DNA from: Deinococcus aetherius
GTDB lineage: Bacteria; Deinococcota; Deinococci; Deinococcales; Deinococcaceae
Reading direction: 5' to 3'
DNA length: 64,000 nucleotides
NCBI RefSeq assembly: GCF_025997855.1
Contig: NZ_AP026562.1
Location: 429,001 to 493,000 of the forward strand
The notes under the pieces were generated by a model. That model ran no database searches, was not told the origin of the DNA, and saw nothing but the letters and a program-made list of their open reading frames with translations. How positions within the stretch are numbered: position 1 is the stretch's first letter; each line of letters starts with the position of its first letter. This document shows positions 36,038 through 45,714 of the stretch, one piece after another. The translations under genes were made by a program, and so were the position numbers.

Positions 36038-36889
36038 TCAGGGGGAGTGTACGACGGCGGGCAAGGCGGTGGGTGGTGCCCACCGTCCTGCGAACTCGTC
36101 CGGGGTGAGGTAGGCCAGGGAAGAGTGCGGCCTGGCGCTGTTATAGAAGGTCCGCCAACCGTCCAGCAGCACCCGGGCGTGCCGGGCGGAGTGAAAGACC
36201 TCCAGGTTCAGCAACTCGTCCCGTCAGCGGGCATGGAAGCTCTCGGCCATGCCGTTTTGCCAGGGCTTGCCAGGATCGATGTCCCGAGTGCCCACCTCCT
36301 GTACGGTTAGCCAGACCTTCAGGTCATGGGCGATGAACTCGGGGCCGTTGTCGCTGCGGATGAAGGCGGGCACGCCCCGTTCCCGCATCACCTCGACCAG
36401 GACGGCCTTCACGTCCACCGACGTGAAGGCCGTCCCACAACGCAGGGCCAGCGATTGCCGGGTGAACTCGTCCGTCAGGGTCAGGATTTTCAGGGGTTGC
36501 CCGGTCAGGGTCTGGTCGAAGACGAAATCATAGGTCCACACCTGATTCGGCTGCTCGGCGCGCAGGGGAACGTGCTGTCCGGTGCGGATTTTCTTTGCCT
36601 TGCGGCGGGTGGGAACAGCGAGGCCTTCGCTCTTCCAGAGACGATGCACAGTCTTGCAGTTCACCTGCACCCCCTCCCGGCGCAGCGTGGCGTGGACACG
36701 ACGGCATCCCCAGCGGGGATGCTTGCAGGCCAACGTCCTGATCTGCTCTCGGAGCCTTTCGTCATGCCGGGGATGGGGGCGGTAGGACAGCGACGAGCGG
36801 GGTAGACCGACCAGCTCGCACGCCCGCTGCTGTCGGACATTTTTGCGGACCAGGAATTGTGCGGCCTCCCCGCGCTCGGGGGCCGTCAA
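36038..36889 (-). pseudogene. IS3-family transposase OrfB with internal stop codon
   Basis: The IS3 OrfB DDE domain: WTYDFVFDQTL (first Asp), FIRSDNGPEFIA (second Asp) and WQNGMAESFHAR (Glu). After FHAR the frame meets TGA (36226-36224) and then continues as RDELLNLEVFHSARHARVLL up to DEFAGRWAPP, ending at 36038. A single codon (Leu in relatives) has evidently become stop, truncating the protein about 60 residues early. OrfB would be made by -1 slippage at AAAAAAG near 36892-36898 or from TTG 36889, which overlaps the OrfA stop. Confidence 0.85.
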
Positions 36890-37155
36890 CGCTTTTTTGC
36901 CAGAATCTCTTTCATCCCCTCCAGCTCCAGGCGCTGCTGGCCCACCAGCTTCAAGAGCCGCTCGTTTTCGCGTTCGAGCTGACGGAGCCGCCGGGTTTCA
37001 ATCACGGTGGCATCGCCGTATTTGGCCTTCCAGGTGGAGAAGGAGGCCGTGCTGCACTCAGCTTCTCGGCACAGCTCCTCCACCGACTTCTCGCCCTTTT
37101 TGGCGTCTTGGAGCAGCTTGATGATCCGTTCCTCACTGAACCGCTTCTGCTTCAT
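36886..37155 (-). CDS. IS3-family transposase OrfA
   Basis: An 89-residue helix-turn-helix protein: MKQKRFSEERIIKLLQDAKK, then SVEELCREAECSTASFSTWKAKYG (recognition region) and a leucine-zipper-like ERENERLLKLVGQQRLELEGMKEIL. It ends LAKKR over the slippery A AAA AAG. OrfA binds the IS ends and, fused to OrfB by frameshifting, forms the transposase. Confidence 0.92.
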   Translation of the reverse strand: MKQKRFSEERIIKLLQDAKKGEKSVEELCREAECSTASFSTWKAKYGDATVIETRRLRQLERENERLLKLVGQQRLELEGMKEILAKKR

Positions 37156-37466
37156 GGGTCATCCTCGCTTTCCAGCCGAGGCAAGGGGAAGCCCCCTTCC
37201 CCGGCCGTGGGGCGAGCCGATGATCTCCAGTCAGTTTCGCCCAGTTTTTGGGGGGCAGACCAGCACCGCGCGGGTCGTGACCTTGCCACAGGCACGCCGA
37301 GCGGCGAGCCGGACCCTGGAGGAGGTCCGGCTCAGTCGGTGTCCGCATTGTGGGGAACAGGTGCGGAGAGTACCCCCATGAGCCCGAATAGAAGTGACAA
37401 AGTCCTGTTAATAGGTCCTGGGGAATTGGGTTGCAAGTCCCGGTTCCCCAGGCAGGCCCCTCGTGG

Positions 37467-39116
37467 TTAGGGCACCTGAGCCTGAAAGCACACCTCGACC
37501 GTGGTCCCGGCAGTGAAGGGAAGGATGTTGATGCCGAGGACCCGGCTGCTGGAGGTGTAGGTCGCGGTGTCGCTGTCGCTGGCAAGGGTGGCGTAGGTGT
37601 ACGACGTGCCCGCGTTGCGGGTGATCCGAACGTCCTGGCCCGTGCCGTAGCTGTTCGTCAGGGGGACGAGCGGGGAGGGGATGACGTCACGCAAGGTGGC
37701 GGTCGTGGCGTCCGCGTAGCCAGTTCCCGCGTGGGCGGCGGTGAGGCAGTATTCGACTGTCTCGCCCGGCTTGGCGCTCACGGCGGCGGTGCCGAGCGTG
37801 CCGCTTTGGGTGACGTTGCGTTGGCGCTTGTTGATGGTGCCGGTGATGGCGTTATTCACCGTGAGGGTGGCGGTGCCCACTACCGCGTTAGTGCCCGCCG
37901 TGCTCACCACTCCCCCTACCGCGATGGTATTTACCTTGCTGCCAGTAGAGTTCGCGGTGACGTCGAAGCTCAACGTACACCCGCCGCCGGGGATGCTCGT
38001 GCCCGACGCCAGGGTCACGCTGCCGCTGCCCGCTGTCGCCGTGACAGTAGCCGCCCCTCCTGTGCTCGACGTGCAGGTGGTCGAGGGATTAGGCGTGCTG
38101 GCAACGACGACCCCAGTGGGCAGAGTGTCCGTCACCGCGCTGCGCATATAGAAGGGCGTGGGGTTGGTGTTGCCGAAAGTCAGGGTGACGCGGCTGTTCT
38201 GGTTGACCAACACGGTAGCGGAGTTGAAGCTCTTGGCAATGGTAGGTGGGTCCGGCGTGTTGCCGCAGTCGGTCATGTCGGTGAGGTTTGCTGCGCTGCC
38301 GAGCACCGTGGTGGCGCCGCTGCTGGTGTTCAGCAAGACGGTGCCGGAACTGCCGGTGCTCCCGCTGCTGAGGACTGTGCGGGCAGTCACGGGATCGTAG
38401 GAGATGCCGTTGTAGATCCCACGGGCCACGTTGGTGCCGCCCGACGTGATGCGCACGACCGAGGAACTGCTCAGCGCGGTGACGCCACTCGCGGCCACCG
38501 TGCCGAAGTTGGCGTAGAACATGCCGCCGCTGCCCGCTGCGGTGGTCTCGCCGTCTAGTAGAGCGTAGAGGGTGCTCCCGACGAAAACAATGTCGCCGTT
38601 GGTGGTGGTGGCGTTTGAAATGGCGGTCGTCGAGTTCTGCGCACCGTTGGCGAGGTTAAGGTCGATGGTACGCACCGTTGCGCCTGTGGAGGGGTTGACC
38701 TCCTGGAGCACGTAGTTTCCATAGAGCAGGTACAATTTCGGCGTTCCGGTCGAGTTGTCGAAGCTCGCTCCCACGTTCACGCTGGTCGTCGTTCCCCCGT
38801 TGCGAGTGGGAATAGTGACCGCTCCGATCTGGACGGGTGCAACGGTCGGCGTTTGTGGGTTGTAACGGTAGAGCGTGTTGGTCGTGGCAGCGCTGCGGTC
38901 AATGAAGTACAGTTGCCCGGTCACCGGGTTGAGTGCCGCCCCGTTGATGGCGGTGAAACTCGTGGTGTAGGTGCCCGTCACCGCCCCAGACTGGGCGTCC
39001 ACCCAGTTGATGCCTGTGGAGGTCAGGGCATAGACGCTCGTGCACCCGCTCGCCGCCAGCGCCCCTCCCGACACGCACGCGGCCAGCCCCAGCAGCCGCA
39101 GGAACAAACGCTTCAT
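37467..39116 (-). CDS. secreted DUF11-domain surface protein with N-terminal repeat region
   Basis: A 549-residue exported protein with signal peptide MKRLFLRLLGLAACVSGGALA. Residues about 25-280 resemble a beta-propeller-like domain (GCTSVYALTSTGINWVDAQSG, NPVTGQLYFIDRS, YDPVTARTVLSS), as in low-complexity NHL-type surface proteins. Residues about 290-420 are an Ig-like region (NSRVTLTFGNTNPTPFYMRSAVTDTLPTGVV), and 430-549 a DUF11-type C-terminal domain (AKPGETVEYCLTAAHAGTGY, LRDVIPSPLVPLTNS, ending EVCFQAQVP). Thr, Ser, Gly and Asn are very abundant. The ATG overlaps the stop of the barrel gene (ATGA), so it is the last gene of the surface operon. Confidence 0.8.
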   Translation of the reverse strand: MKRLFLRLLGLAACVSGGALAASGCTSVYALTSTGINWVDAQSGAVTGTYTTSFTAINGAALNPVTGQLYFIDRSAATTNTLYRYNPQTPTVAPVQIGAVTIPTRNGGTTTSVNVGASFDNSTGTPKLYLLYGNYVLQEVNPSTGATVRTIDLNLANGAQNSTTAISNATTTNGDIVFVGSTLYALLDGETTAAGSGGMFYANFGTVAASGVTALSSSSVVRITSGGTNVARGIYNGISYDPVTARTVLSSGSTGSSGTVLLNTSSGATTVLGSAANLTDMTDCGNTPDPPTIAKSFNSATVLVNQNSRVTLTFGNTNPTPFYMRSAVTDTLPTGVVVASTPNPSTTCTSSTGGAATVTATAGSGSVTLASGTSIPGGGCTLSFDVTANSTGSKVNTIAVGGVVSTAGTNAVVGTATLTVNNAITGTINKRQRNVTQSGTLGTAAVSAKPGETVEYCLTAAHAGTGYADATTATLRDVIPSPLVPLTNSYGTGQDVRITRNAGTSYTYATLASDSDTATYTSSSRVLGINILPFTAGTTVEVCFQAQVP

Positions 39117-42100
39117 CGCCTCTCTCCGGTCAGTTCGTCGATCATAAATTCGAGTCGCAGGTAGGCTCCGGCCCTGGTGGGTTCGGCAGTGATCGGTGTG
39201 AAGCCGCCGAAGTTGTACCCGACGGTCAGGGCCGCCTCCGGCATCACGCGGTATGTCCCTTCCACCCCGAAGGCGTGCTCCGCGCGGCCCAGCGACGGCT
39301 GGAACAGCCCCCGGTAGGCGGCCCCCACCCCGAAGCGGTCATTCAGCCAGTAGCGGGTGGCGAGCACCGCCTGGGCCGCGAAACCGTCCGCGTCTCCCGG
39401 CACGGCCCGCAGGGCGAGCTGCACCCGGTCCTGGGCCCGGACCCGGTCGCGGGTGGCGCTGACCTCGGCGCTCAGCTCGGTGCCCTCCCCGGTGCTCGTC
39501 AGGGTTCCGGCGCGCAGGCGGGCGTAGGCGGCGGCCTGGACTTCCTCGCCCCGGTAGGTGAACCCGGCGCCGTAACGGTGGCCGCTTCCATCCGCGCCGA
39601 ACACGCTCAGGCCGTCGGCGGTGACCCCAACCGGTCGGTCCCCGGCCTGGAGCGTGTGGCTGACCGAGAAGCGCAGCGCGCCCGTCAGGCGGCCCTCGCC
39701 GTTCTGCACGCTGCGGCCGAGGTCCACCCCCGCCGTGGCGACGGTGCGGTCCGTGTTCACCCGAGCGTCCACGCTGGCCTGCTGCCCGGTGGGCCCGGCC
39801 CCGAGTTGCGCGCCGAGGTTCACGCCGGGGCGCAGGCTCCAGGTTGCCTGCACGCTGCCGCGCGCCTCGCCCTCGGCGGCCGGGGTGGTGGGCAGGGCGT
39901 ACTCCAGGCTGGCGGTGTAGGGGCCGCTGCGTCCGGTGAGCACGGCGGCGGTGCTCACGGAGAAGTCGCCGTCCTGCCGCCGGGCCGAGAGGCGCATCCC
40001 GGCGGCAAGTTCGGTGCCCGCGTTCGGCGCGCTCGCCGGGAGGGGCAGGCGGCGCAGCAGCGTGGCGCCGTACTGGCCGTTGCCGGTGTCGAAGGCCTGC
40101 TGGGCGGCGAGCTGCGCCGTCCAGGGACCCCGGGTCAGCCGGGCGCCCGCACTGAGCCCCGTGCCCGCCAGGGTGCCCGTGCCCGTGAAGACGCCGAGCG
40201 TGTAGGCCTGCGCGTCCGAGGGGGTGTAGGTGGCGTCGAGCCCAGCGCGCAGCCCCGTGCCGCTCGCGTCCCGCAGGTAACGCAGGCTCGCTCCGACGCC
40301 GAAGGTCTTCGTGAGCGGCCGGGCGGCGGCTAGGGCGGCGCTATGGCCGGGGGTGCCGGTGGCGTCCACCCCGGCGTACCCCTCGTCCTCGTGGGTGGCG
40401 AGGGCGCTCCAGCGGGTGCCGAAGGTCACGCCGCCCGCCTCCAGCCGAGCGCGGGTGCCGCCCGCCGCGCCCGAGACCAGCAGGTCGGCCGTGGCGGTGT
40501 TCGGCCCGGTGAGGTCCTCGACCTGGAGCCGGGCCCCGACCGTGAGGTCCTCGCTACTCGCGTGGACGCCCGCGCTCGCGGTGAGCCGCGCCTCGCCCGC
40601 CCGGAACTCGCGCGTCACGGCGACCTGGGCGCCGGGGTCGATCTCCCCGCCCACCCCGGGACCGCGCGCGATCAGGCTGACGGTCGTATTCACGTCCGGC
40701 TGCGCCACCACGGCGCGCGGGAAGGTCACCACGCCCGCCTCGTCGGTCACGAAGTCCACCCCGCGCACGAGTTCCTTCTCGGTCGTCACGCCGTCCACGG
40801 TGACCTGCAGGAAGAGGCGGGCACGCTGGGGATCGATCTTCGCCGGAAGGCGCGACACCCGCGTGCCGTTCAGCGGCAGCGCCGCCTCGTGGGTATTGCC
40901 CGCGTAGGGGGCGAGGTAGGCGGTGACGCGCGTGTCCCCGTTTGTGCGGACGTTGAGGGTGTCCCCGCCGTCCGGGCGGCCAAACACTGGGTCCCGCGCG
41001 GCGCCCCGCGCGTAGGTCGCGGTGAAGCCGGGGTGGTCGTAGCGCGCCGCGAGGAGGCCGTCCGCCTCCAGGGGGCGCCTCTCCTCGCTCTGGTCGCCCA
41101 GGGAAGGGTAGCGGGTGTACTCCGGGGTGCCTTGGTGCGCCCCAGCGCTGTCGAGGTTGACGGTGAGCTGGCCCGGCCCGACCGGGGCCTCCAGCGTGCC
41201 GCGCGCCTCCAGCGTTCCCTCCCCCGCGCTGTTCAGGGTCGCCGCGCCCGCCGCGATCAGGGTGCGGTGCTGGTCGGCCGCCACCGTCATCGGCAGCTCG
41301 ACCCGGTGCCCGTTCACGTCGAGGACCAGCCGGGTGTCCACCGGGCCGCTCAGCGGTGAGAAGCGCACCTCGGCCTGCCCGTCCACCACTCGGAGCTGCA
41401 TCCCCGACTGGCCGGGGTCGGCGTCCGGCGTGGCGAGGGTCAGGCGTCCGGGATCCTCGACGGTGACGAAGGGGAGCACCGTCCGCTCCCCGGCGGCGTC
41501 GCGGACCTCGACCGTGGCCGTGATCGGCGTGAAGCCGTCCGCCCGGGCCACCACGTCCCGCAGCACGGCGCCCCGCGCCACGTCAGCGGCGCGCACCCGC
41601 ACCTCGTCCCGCACGTCCCCGGCCACGGCGGTGAGTGTGTTCTCGCCGGGCCGCAGCGGCACGCCGATGAACTCACGGGTCGTCTCCCCGCGCGCGGGGT
41701 CGTCGGTACGTCGGCCCACGCGCGCCTGCGGCACCTCCTCGCCGTTCACCCGCAGGGTCACGTCGGCGTTCAGCGGGGTGCGCACGGTGACGTTGGTGCT
41801 GCTGCGCCCGCGCACGCCCGTGCCCTCCGCCGGGCTGAGGATCAGGCCGTCGCGCGCCGTGGCCGGGGCCCCCCGGGGCGGCAGGGTGCGGTACGCGGCG
41901 CTGCCCTCCAGGGTCTCCGTCAAGCCGGTGTCGTACTGTACGGCGACGCCGGGCGTCAGGGACGCGGGGAGGTCACCCGGCACCTCGAAGCTGAGGGCTA
42001 CCGTTCCACCCGGCACGTTCCACTGGGTCAGTCCCTCCGAGCTGACAGCCGGGTCGGCGGCTGGCTGGCCGTTCACCCACGTGCTGCTGGGAAGGACCCG

Positions 42101-42304
42101 GTCCCCCAGCGGCAGGCTGATCAGGGCGGCGGTCACGCGCGGAGGCAGCGTGAAGGTGAAGGTCACGCGCCCCGCCGACGTGGGGGCGGGGGCCGCCGCG
42201 CTGCCGGATTCGGCGCTCGGTGGAGGCGGGGCCGCGCCCTGTGCCCCGGCCCACCCGAGGGCCAGGAGCAACGTGAGGCTGAGCGGGGAGAAGGTCAGGG
42301 GCAC
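39113..42304 (-). CDS. large outer-envelope protein with repeated Ig-like region and probable C-terminal beta-barrel
   Basis: A 1063-residue protein with a signal peptide (MPLTFSPLSLTLLLALGWAGAQG). About residues 45-340 hold Ig/carbohydrate-binding-like beta domains (TNVTVRTPLNADVTLRVNGEEV, LRPGENTLTAVAGDVRDEV). About 480-540 is a DUF-like module (LFLQVTVDGVTTEKELVRGVDF, ARLFL). From about 590 to the end, short alternating Gly/Ala/aromatic strands repeat every 20-25 residues (ARLTASAGVHASSEDLTVGARLQV, YLRDASGTGLRAGLDATYTPS) and finish AGAYLRLEFMIDEL, as in an outer-membrane barrel. It could anchor or export the DUF11 partners. GTG start, overlapping the previous gene by 10 bp. Function unproven. 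Confidence 0.75.
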   Translation of the reverse strand: MPLTFSPLSLTLLLALGWAGAQGAAPPPPSAESGSAAAPAPTSAGRVTFTFTLPPRVTAALISLPLGDRVLPSSTWVNGQPAADPAVSSEGLTQWNVPGGTVALSFEVPGDLPASLTPGVAVQYDTGLTETLEGSAAYRTLPPRGAPATARDGLILSPAEGTGVRGRSSTNVTVRTPLNADVTLRVNGEEVPQARVGRRTDDPARGETTREFIGVPLRPGENTLTAVAGDVRDEVRVRAADVARGAVLRDVVARADGFTPITATVEVRDAAGERTVLPFVTVEDPGRLTLATPDADPGQSGMQLRVVDGQAEVRFSPLSGPVDTRLVLDVNGHRVELPMTVAADQHRTLIAAGAATLNSAGEGTLEARGTLEAPVGPGQLTVNLDSAGAHQGTPEYTRYPSLGDQSEERRPLEADGLLAARYDHPGFTATYARGAARDPVFGRPDGGDTLNVRTNGDTRVTAYLAPYAGNTHEAALPLNGTRVSRLPAKIDPQRARLFLQVTVDGVTTEKELVRGVDFVTDEAGVVTFPRAVVAQPDVNTTVSLIARGPGVGGEIDPGAQVAVTREFRAGEARLTASAGVHASSEDLTVGARLQVEDLTGPNTATADLLVSGAAGGTRARLEAGGVTFGTRWSALATHEDEGYAGVDATGTPGHSAALAAARPLTKTFGVGASLRYLRDASGTGLRAGLDATYTPSDAQAYTLGVFTGTGTLAGTGLSAGARLTRGPWTAQLAAQQAFDTGNGQYGATLLRRLPLPASAPNAGTELAAGMRLSARRQDGDFSVSTAAVLTGRSGPYTASLEYALPTTPAAEGEARGSVQATWSLRPGVNLGAQLGAGPTGQQASVDARVNTDRTVATAGVDLGRSVQNGEGRLTGALRFSVSHTLQAGDRPVGVTADGLSVFGADGSGHRYGAGFTYRGEEVQAAAYARLRAGTLTSTGEGTELSAEVSATRDRVRAQDRVQLALRAVPGDADGFAAQAVLATRYWLNDRFGVGAAYRGLFQPSLGRAEHAFGVEGTYRVMPEAALTVGYNFGGFTPITAEPTRAGAYLRLEFMIDELTGERR

Positions 42305-44133
42305 GGGACTTCCTCCATGGGGGGCAGGTTAAGCGGGCGGCGGGTGGCGGCGGGGTGTGGGCTGGGCAGCGGGGTGGTGACGGTGACGCCCGCCGGGAGG
42401 CGGACCACCCGCCCGGCGGGCGCTTCACCGAGGCGCACGCAGGCCCCGGCCTCCGAGCGGCTGGAGACGTCCCACCCGGCGTCCGAGGCGCGCGGGGTGA
42501 AGGTGTGGGTGCTCCCGGCGAGGCGCAACTCGGCCCCGGCGCCTACGCCCAGCCGGTTCGGTTGCAGCGGGAAGTCGAGCACCGTCAGGGCCGCGACCTG
42601 CACGGTGGCGCTGCCGGGGGCCGAGAACTGCGGCGCGGAGAACGCGGGGGCAGGGGTGTACGGCACGCTGCGCGGGTCGAGCCGCACGGCGTTGAGTCCG
42701 GCGACCACGTTCTTGAAGGAGTACAGCCCGGCCGCGTCGGTCAGCGCCTCGCGCCCCCCGGCGAGGAGCACCCGGGCACGGGGCACCGGGCGGTCGGTCC
42801 CGGACGTGTAGCGGGCGTTGCCGTCCACGTCCACGAAGACCCGCCCGACGAGATCGTTGCCCGAGCCGCTGAGGCTCTTGCGCAGGGTCACCTTTGCACT
42901 GGCAACGTTGCTCTTCACGGCGGCCATCACCACGCCCTGGCGGCCCCGGGCCCGCGCCTGCGCGGCGTTGTCTAAGGGCGTGCCGTCACCGGTCAGCGGC
43001 AGCCGGACGTCGTAGGTGATTGCCGCGCTCGAGTGCGGGGCGAGGGTGCCGACCGGGACCGCCAACACGCCGCCCGCGAGGGTGGCCGCCACCGGGGTGC
43101 CGTTCACCCGCACCGTCCCCGGCAGCACCTCCAGCCGGGGGTCGGGCGTGTCCTGGATCACCGTCTCCTGGAGGGTGGTGTCGGCGGGGTTGGTGACGGT
43201 GACCGTGTAGGTGACGGTGCCGCCCGGGTCGACCACCGCCGTGCTCACCGCCTTGGTCACCAGGATGCGCGAGGTGAAGACCCGCACGATGGCGGGCGGC
43301 GTGGAGGTGTTGCTGCCGCCCTCGCCGGTCGCGGTGGCGACGTTCGTGACCTCGGTATCGTCGGCGGTCTCCCCACGCACCCGCGCTACCAGCGTGTAGA
43401 CGCGGCGCTCGCCCGGTGCCAGGGACTGCCGCCAGGCCACCCGCGTCTGCCCGCCTGAGAGCGGGGTGGCGCTGGCCGCCGCGCCCTCGACCGCGACGAA
43501 CTCCAGCGCCGGGCTGAGGGTGTCCTCGATGAGAACGTCCGGCATCTCGACCCCCTCGGGGTTGGTGACGGTGACCGTGTAGCGCACGAGGTCGCCCACC
43601 TCGGTGGTAGTGTCCCCGTCCACCGTCTTGCTGATCCCGGGGGCGCCGATGTTCGCCGTGACGGTCAGGGTGGCTGTGAGGTCGCTGTGACACCCTGTGA
43701 TGAGGGTGGTGTTGTTGACCCCCGGGCGCGCCGGGGTGGTGCTCACGAGCAAGGTGATCGCCCCGTCAGGTGCGAGGGTGACCGAGGCCACGGGCACGTC
43801 GTCGGGCAGCCCGTTGCCGTTGAGGTCGGCCACGACCGTGAAGGCGGAGGTCTGGTCCTTGGGAGTGGTGAGGCCTAGCGGGAAGGTGGCGGGGGTATTG
43901 CCAGTGTTCGTGAGGAGATAGGCGGCGGTGACGGCTTCGCCCACATGCGTGCTGCGGTCCGTGCGGCCCGGCGTCAGGCTCGCCGAGCAGACCGGGGCGA
44001 CGGTGACCGTGACCCGGCTCTCGACCCGGCCCGAGTCATCCTCGTAGACGCCGACATTCTCGATGACGCTTCCGGCGGGGGTTCCGGCCGAGAGCAGCAG
44101 GGGCGCAAGCAGCAGCAGGTGGGGGCGTTTCAT
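42295..44133 (-). CDS. secreted DUF11 protein with SdrD-B/CnaB-like domain
   Basis: A 612-residue exported protein (signal MKRPHLLLLAPLLLSAGTPAG). A conserved start, GSVIENVGVYEDD, is shared in kind with the two paralogues upstream. At least three DUF11/Ig-like units follow (about 50-160, 165-270, 290-390; e.g. DLVRYTVTVTNPEGVEMPDVLIEDTLSPALEF), with a Ca-binding-like NGNGLPDD. A SdrD-B/carboxypeptidase-regulatory-like domain (GRVFVDVDGNARYTSGTDRPVPRARVLL, TDAAGLYSFKNVVAGL, about 420-500) precedes a Pro-rich tail. GGAG lies before the ATG. It is probably a stalk or adhesin-like component of the same surface assembly. Confidence 0.82.
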   Translation of the reverse strand: MKRPHLLLLAPLLLSAGTPAGSVIENVGVYEDDSGRVESRVTVTVAPVCSASLTPGRTDRSTHVGEAVTAAYLLTNTGNTPATFPLGLTTPKDQTSAFTVVADLNGNGLPDDVPVASVTLAPDGAITLLVSTTPARPGVNNTTLITGCHSDLTATLTVTANIGAPGISKTVDGDTTTEVGDLVRYTVTVTNPEGVEMPDVLIEDTLSPALEFVAVEGAAASATPLSGGQTRVAWRQSLAPGERRVYTLVARVRGETADDTEVTNVATATGEGGSNTSTPPAIVRVFTSRILVTKAVSTAVVDPGGTVTYTVTVTNPADTTLQETVIQDTPDPRLEVLPGTVRVNGTPVAATLAGGVLAVPVGTLAPHSSAAITYDVRLPLTGDGTPLDNAAQARARGRQGVVMAAVKSNVASAKVTLRKSLSGSGNDLVGRVFVDVDGNARYTSGTDRPVPRARVLLAGGREALTDAAGLYSFKNVVAGLNAVRLDPRSVPYTPAPAFSAPQFSAPGSATVQVAALTVLDFPLQPNRLGVGAGAELRLAGSTHTFTPRASDAGWDVSSRSEAGACVRLGEAPAGRVVRLPAGVTVTTPLPSPHPAATRRPLNLPPMEEVPCP

Positions 44134-44206
44134 GGGTCTCCGGTCGTGGGACGGGGCAGGGGGCGGAGAAAAGCGCCGCGACCCTGCCCGCGTGGGAAAG
44201 AGGAGC

Positions 44207-45640
44207 TTAGTTGTTGCGCACCTGTACCGTGATCACGAGGCGCAGGGTCTGGCCGGGGGCGAGGCTGTCGCCCGCGTCCACAGTGGAGTCGCCGCTGCTG
44301 TCCAGGCCGACGTACACGAAGGGGCCCGAGGCGCTCGTCGTGCTGGTCGCCAGCGTGTTCGGGGCGCCCAGGTACCAGTTGGTGCGGTTGTTGCTGAACA
44401 GGACGTTGCCCGCCTGGGTGGAGCTGCCGGTGACCGACTTAAAGGTCGTGTTCGCGGGCACGTAGTCGCGCAGGGTGGGGAAGCGCAGCGCCGAGCCGCC
44501 CGTGTTGGTGACCGTGACGGTGTAGCGCAGGTACTCGCCGGGCTTGGCGGTCGTGGAGTTCAGCACCGGGGCCGTCTGGCAGGAGGCGTCAGTGCCGCAG
44601 TTGTCCACGGTCTTGGAGACGCTCGCCACCCCACGGTTGACGTTCACCGTGTCGGTGTCGCTGACGGACTGGCCCTGTTCGACGCGGTTGTCGAAGCCGG
44701 TGCTGTCGGCCGCGTTGCTGTACACCGTGAGCTGGTTGGTGAACGACTGACCGTTGGTCGCGCCCGCCGCGCCCGTGTAGGTCACCACGATGGTGTAGGT
44801 CTCGCCTGCGGGCAGGTTCCCCGCGTTTTGCAGCGCCGTCTGGAGGCTGGCGTTGCTGACCGAGGCGCCGGTGGCGCTGTTGGTGACGGTGTAGCTCACG
44901 CCGCCGCTCGCCGCGTTCGGGTCGGTCAGCGTGGTCGTGGCGACCAGGGTACTCGCGTCGAGGGTAGCGTTGCCGGTGTTCGTCAGGGTGTGCGTCGCGG
45001 TAACGGTGCCGGTCGGGGTGACACTGACCGTGTTGTCCCCATCGAGCGTGAAGGAGAGGATACTGGTCGCCGTGATCAGACCGACGTTGTTGCTGTCGGT
45101 CTTGGCCGGGTTCCCCGCCGAGGTCGCCGTGAGGTTGACGTAGGTCTGCTGGTTGCCCGCAGCGTTGCTGGGGACGGTGTACACCACGAAGACCCGGCGG
45201 GTCTCGTCGGCGGTCATGTTCTGGAGGCTGGTCACGACCGTGTCGCCGGGATCGTAGCTGCCGACGGTGCCCGTAAGGGGGTTGTCGAGGTAGATCGTCG
45301 CGCCTAGCGGGGCCCCCGTCTGCGCGTCCGTGACGCTGAGGTTCAGGGTGTCGGTGCCGTTGCCGCTGTTGGTGACGTTGTAGGTCAGGGTGGCGGTCTG
45401 GCCGGGCAGCGCGGTCTGCGTCTGGCCGGGGGCAGCGACCGAGCCGTCCGGGGAGACGTTCGGGTCGTACTGCTGGGTCACCGTGATGTTCACCGGCGTG
45501 GTGGGCGTGGAGGTGGTGGTGCCGCCCACGTCGGTGAATTCGAAGACACCGATGTTCTGAATGGTGCTGCCGGCGGGGGCGCCGACGGCGAGGGCGCCGG
45601 AGGCGGCGGCGAGCAGGGCGGTGACGAGCAGCTTCTTCAT
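44207..45640 (-). CDS. secreted DUF11-domain protein (paralogue A)
   Basis: A 477-residue exported protein (MKKLLVTALLAAASGALAVG). N-terminal TIQNIGVFEFTDVGGTTTSTP is followed by a copper-amine-oxidase-like/DUF11 unit rich in NGTD, TGTVGSYDPGDTVVTS and NNVGLIT motifs, then a second Ig-like unit (about 190-330) and a conserved C-terminal DUF11 unit (KPGEYLRYTVTVTNTGGSALRFPTLRDYVPANTTF to LRLVITVQVRNN). Very Thr/Asn/Gly-rich. AGGAG precedes ATG 45640. It is clearly paralogous to the 502-residue protein encoded just upstream. Confidence 0.85.
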   Translation of the reverse strand: MKKLLVTALLAAASGALAVGAPAGSTIQNIGVFEFTDVGGTTTSTPTTPVNITVTQQYDPNVSPDGSVAAPGQTQTALPGQTATLTYNVTNSGNGTDTLNLSVTDAQTGAPLGATIYLDNPLTGTVGSYDPGDTVVTSLQNMTADETRRVFVVYTVPSNAAGNQQTYVNLTATSAGNPAKTDSNNVGLITATSILSFTLDGDNTVSVTPTGTVTATHTLTNTGNATLDASTLVATTTLTDPNAASGGVSYTVTNSATGASVSNASLQTALQNAGNLPAGETYTIVVTYTGAAGATNGQSFTNQLTVYSNAADSTGFDNRVEQGQSVSDTDTVNVNRGVASVSKTVDNCGTDASCQTAPVLNSTTAKPGEYLRYTVTVTNTGGSALRFPTLRDYVPANTTFKSVTGSSTQAGNVLFSNNRTNWYLGAPNTLATSTTSASGPFVYVGLDSSGDSTVDAGDSLAPGQTLRLVITVQVRNN

Positions 45641-45714
45641 GGTTCTCCTGTCAGGGGGCGGAAAGATCGGCGTTAAACGCGGCTTAAGGTAGTGGGCCGG
45701 GCCTTACAGCCGGC

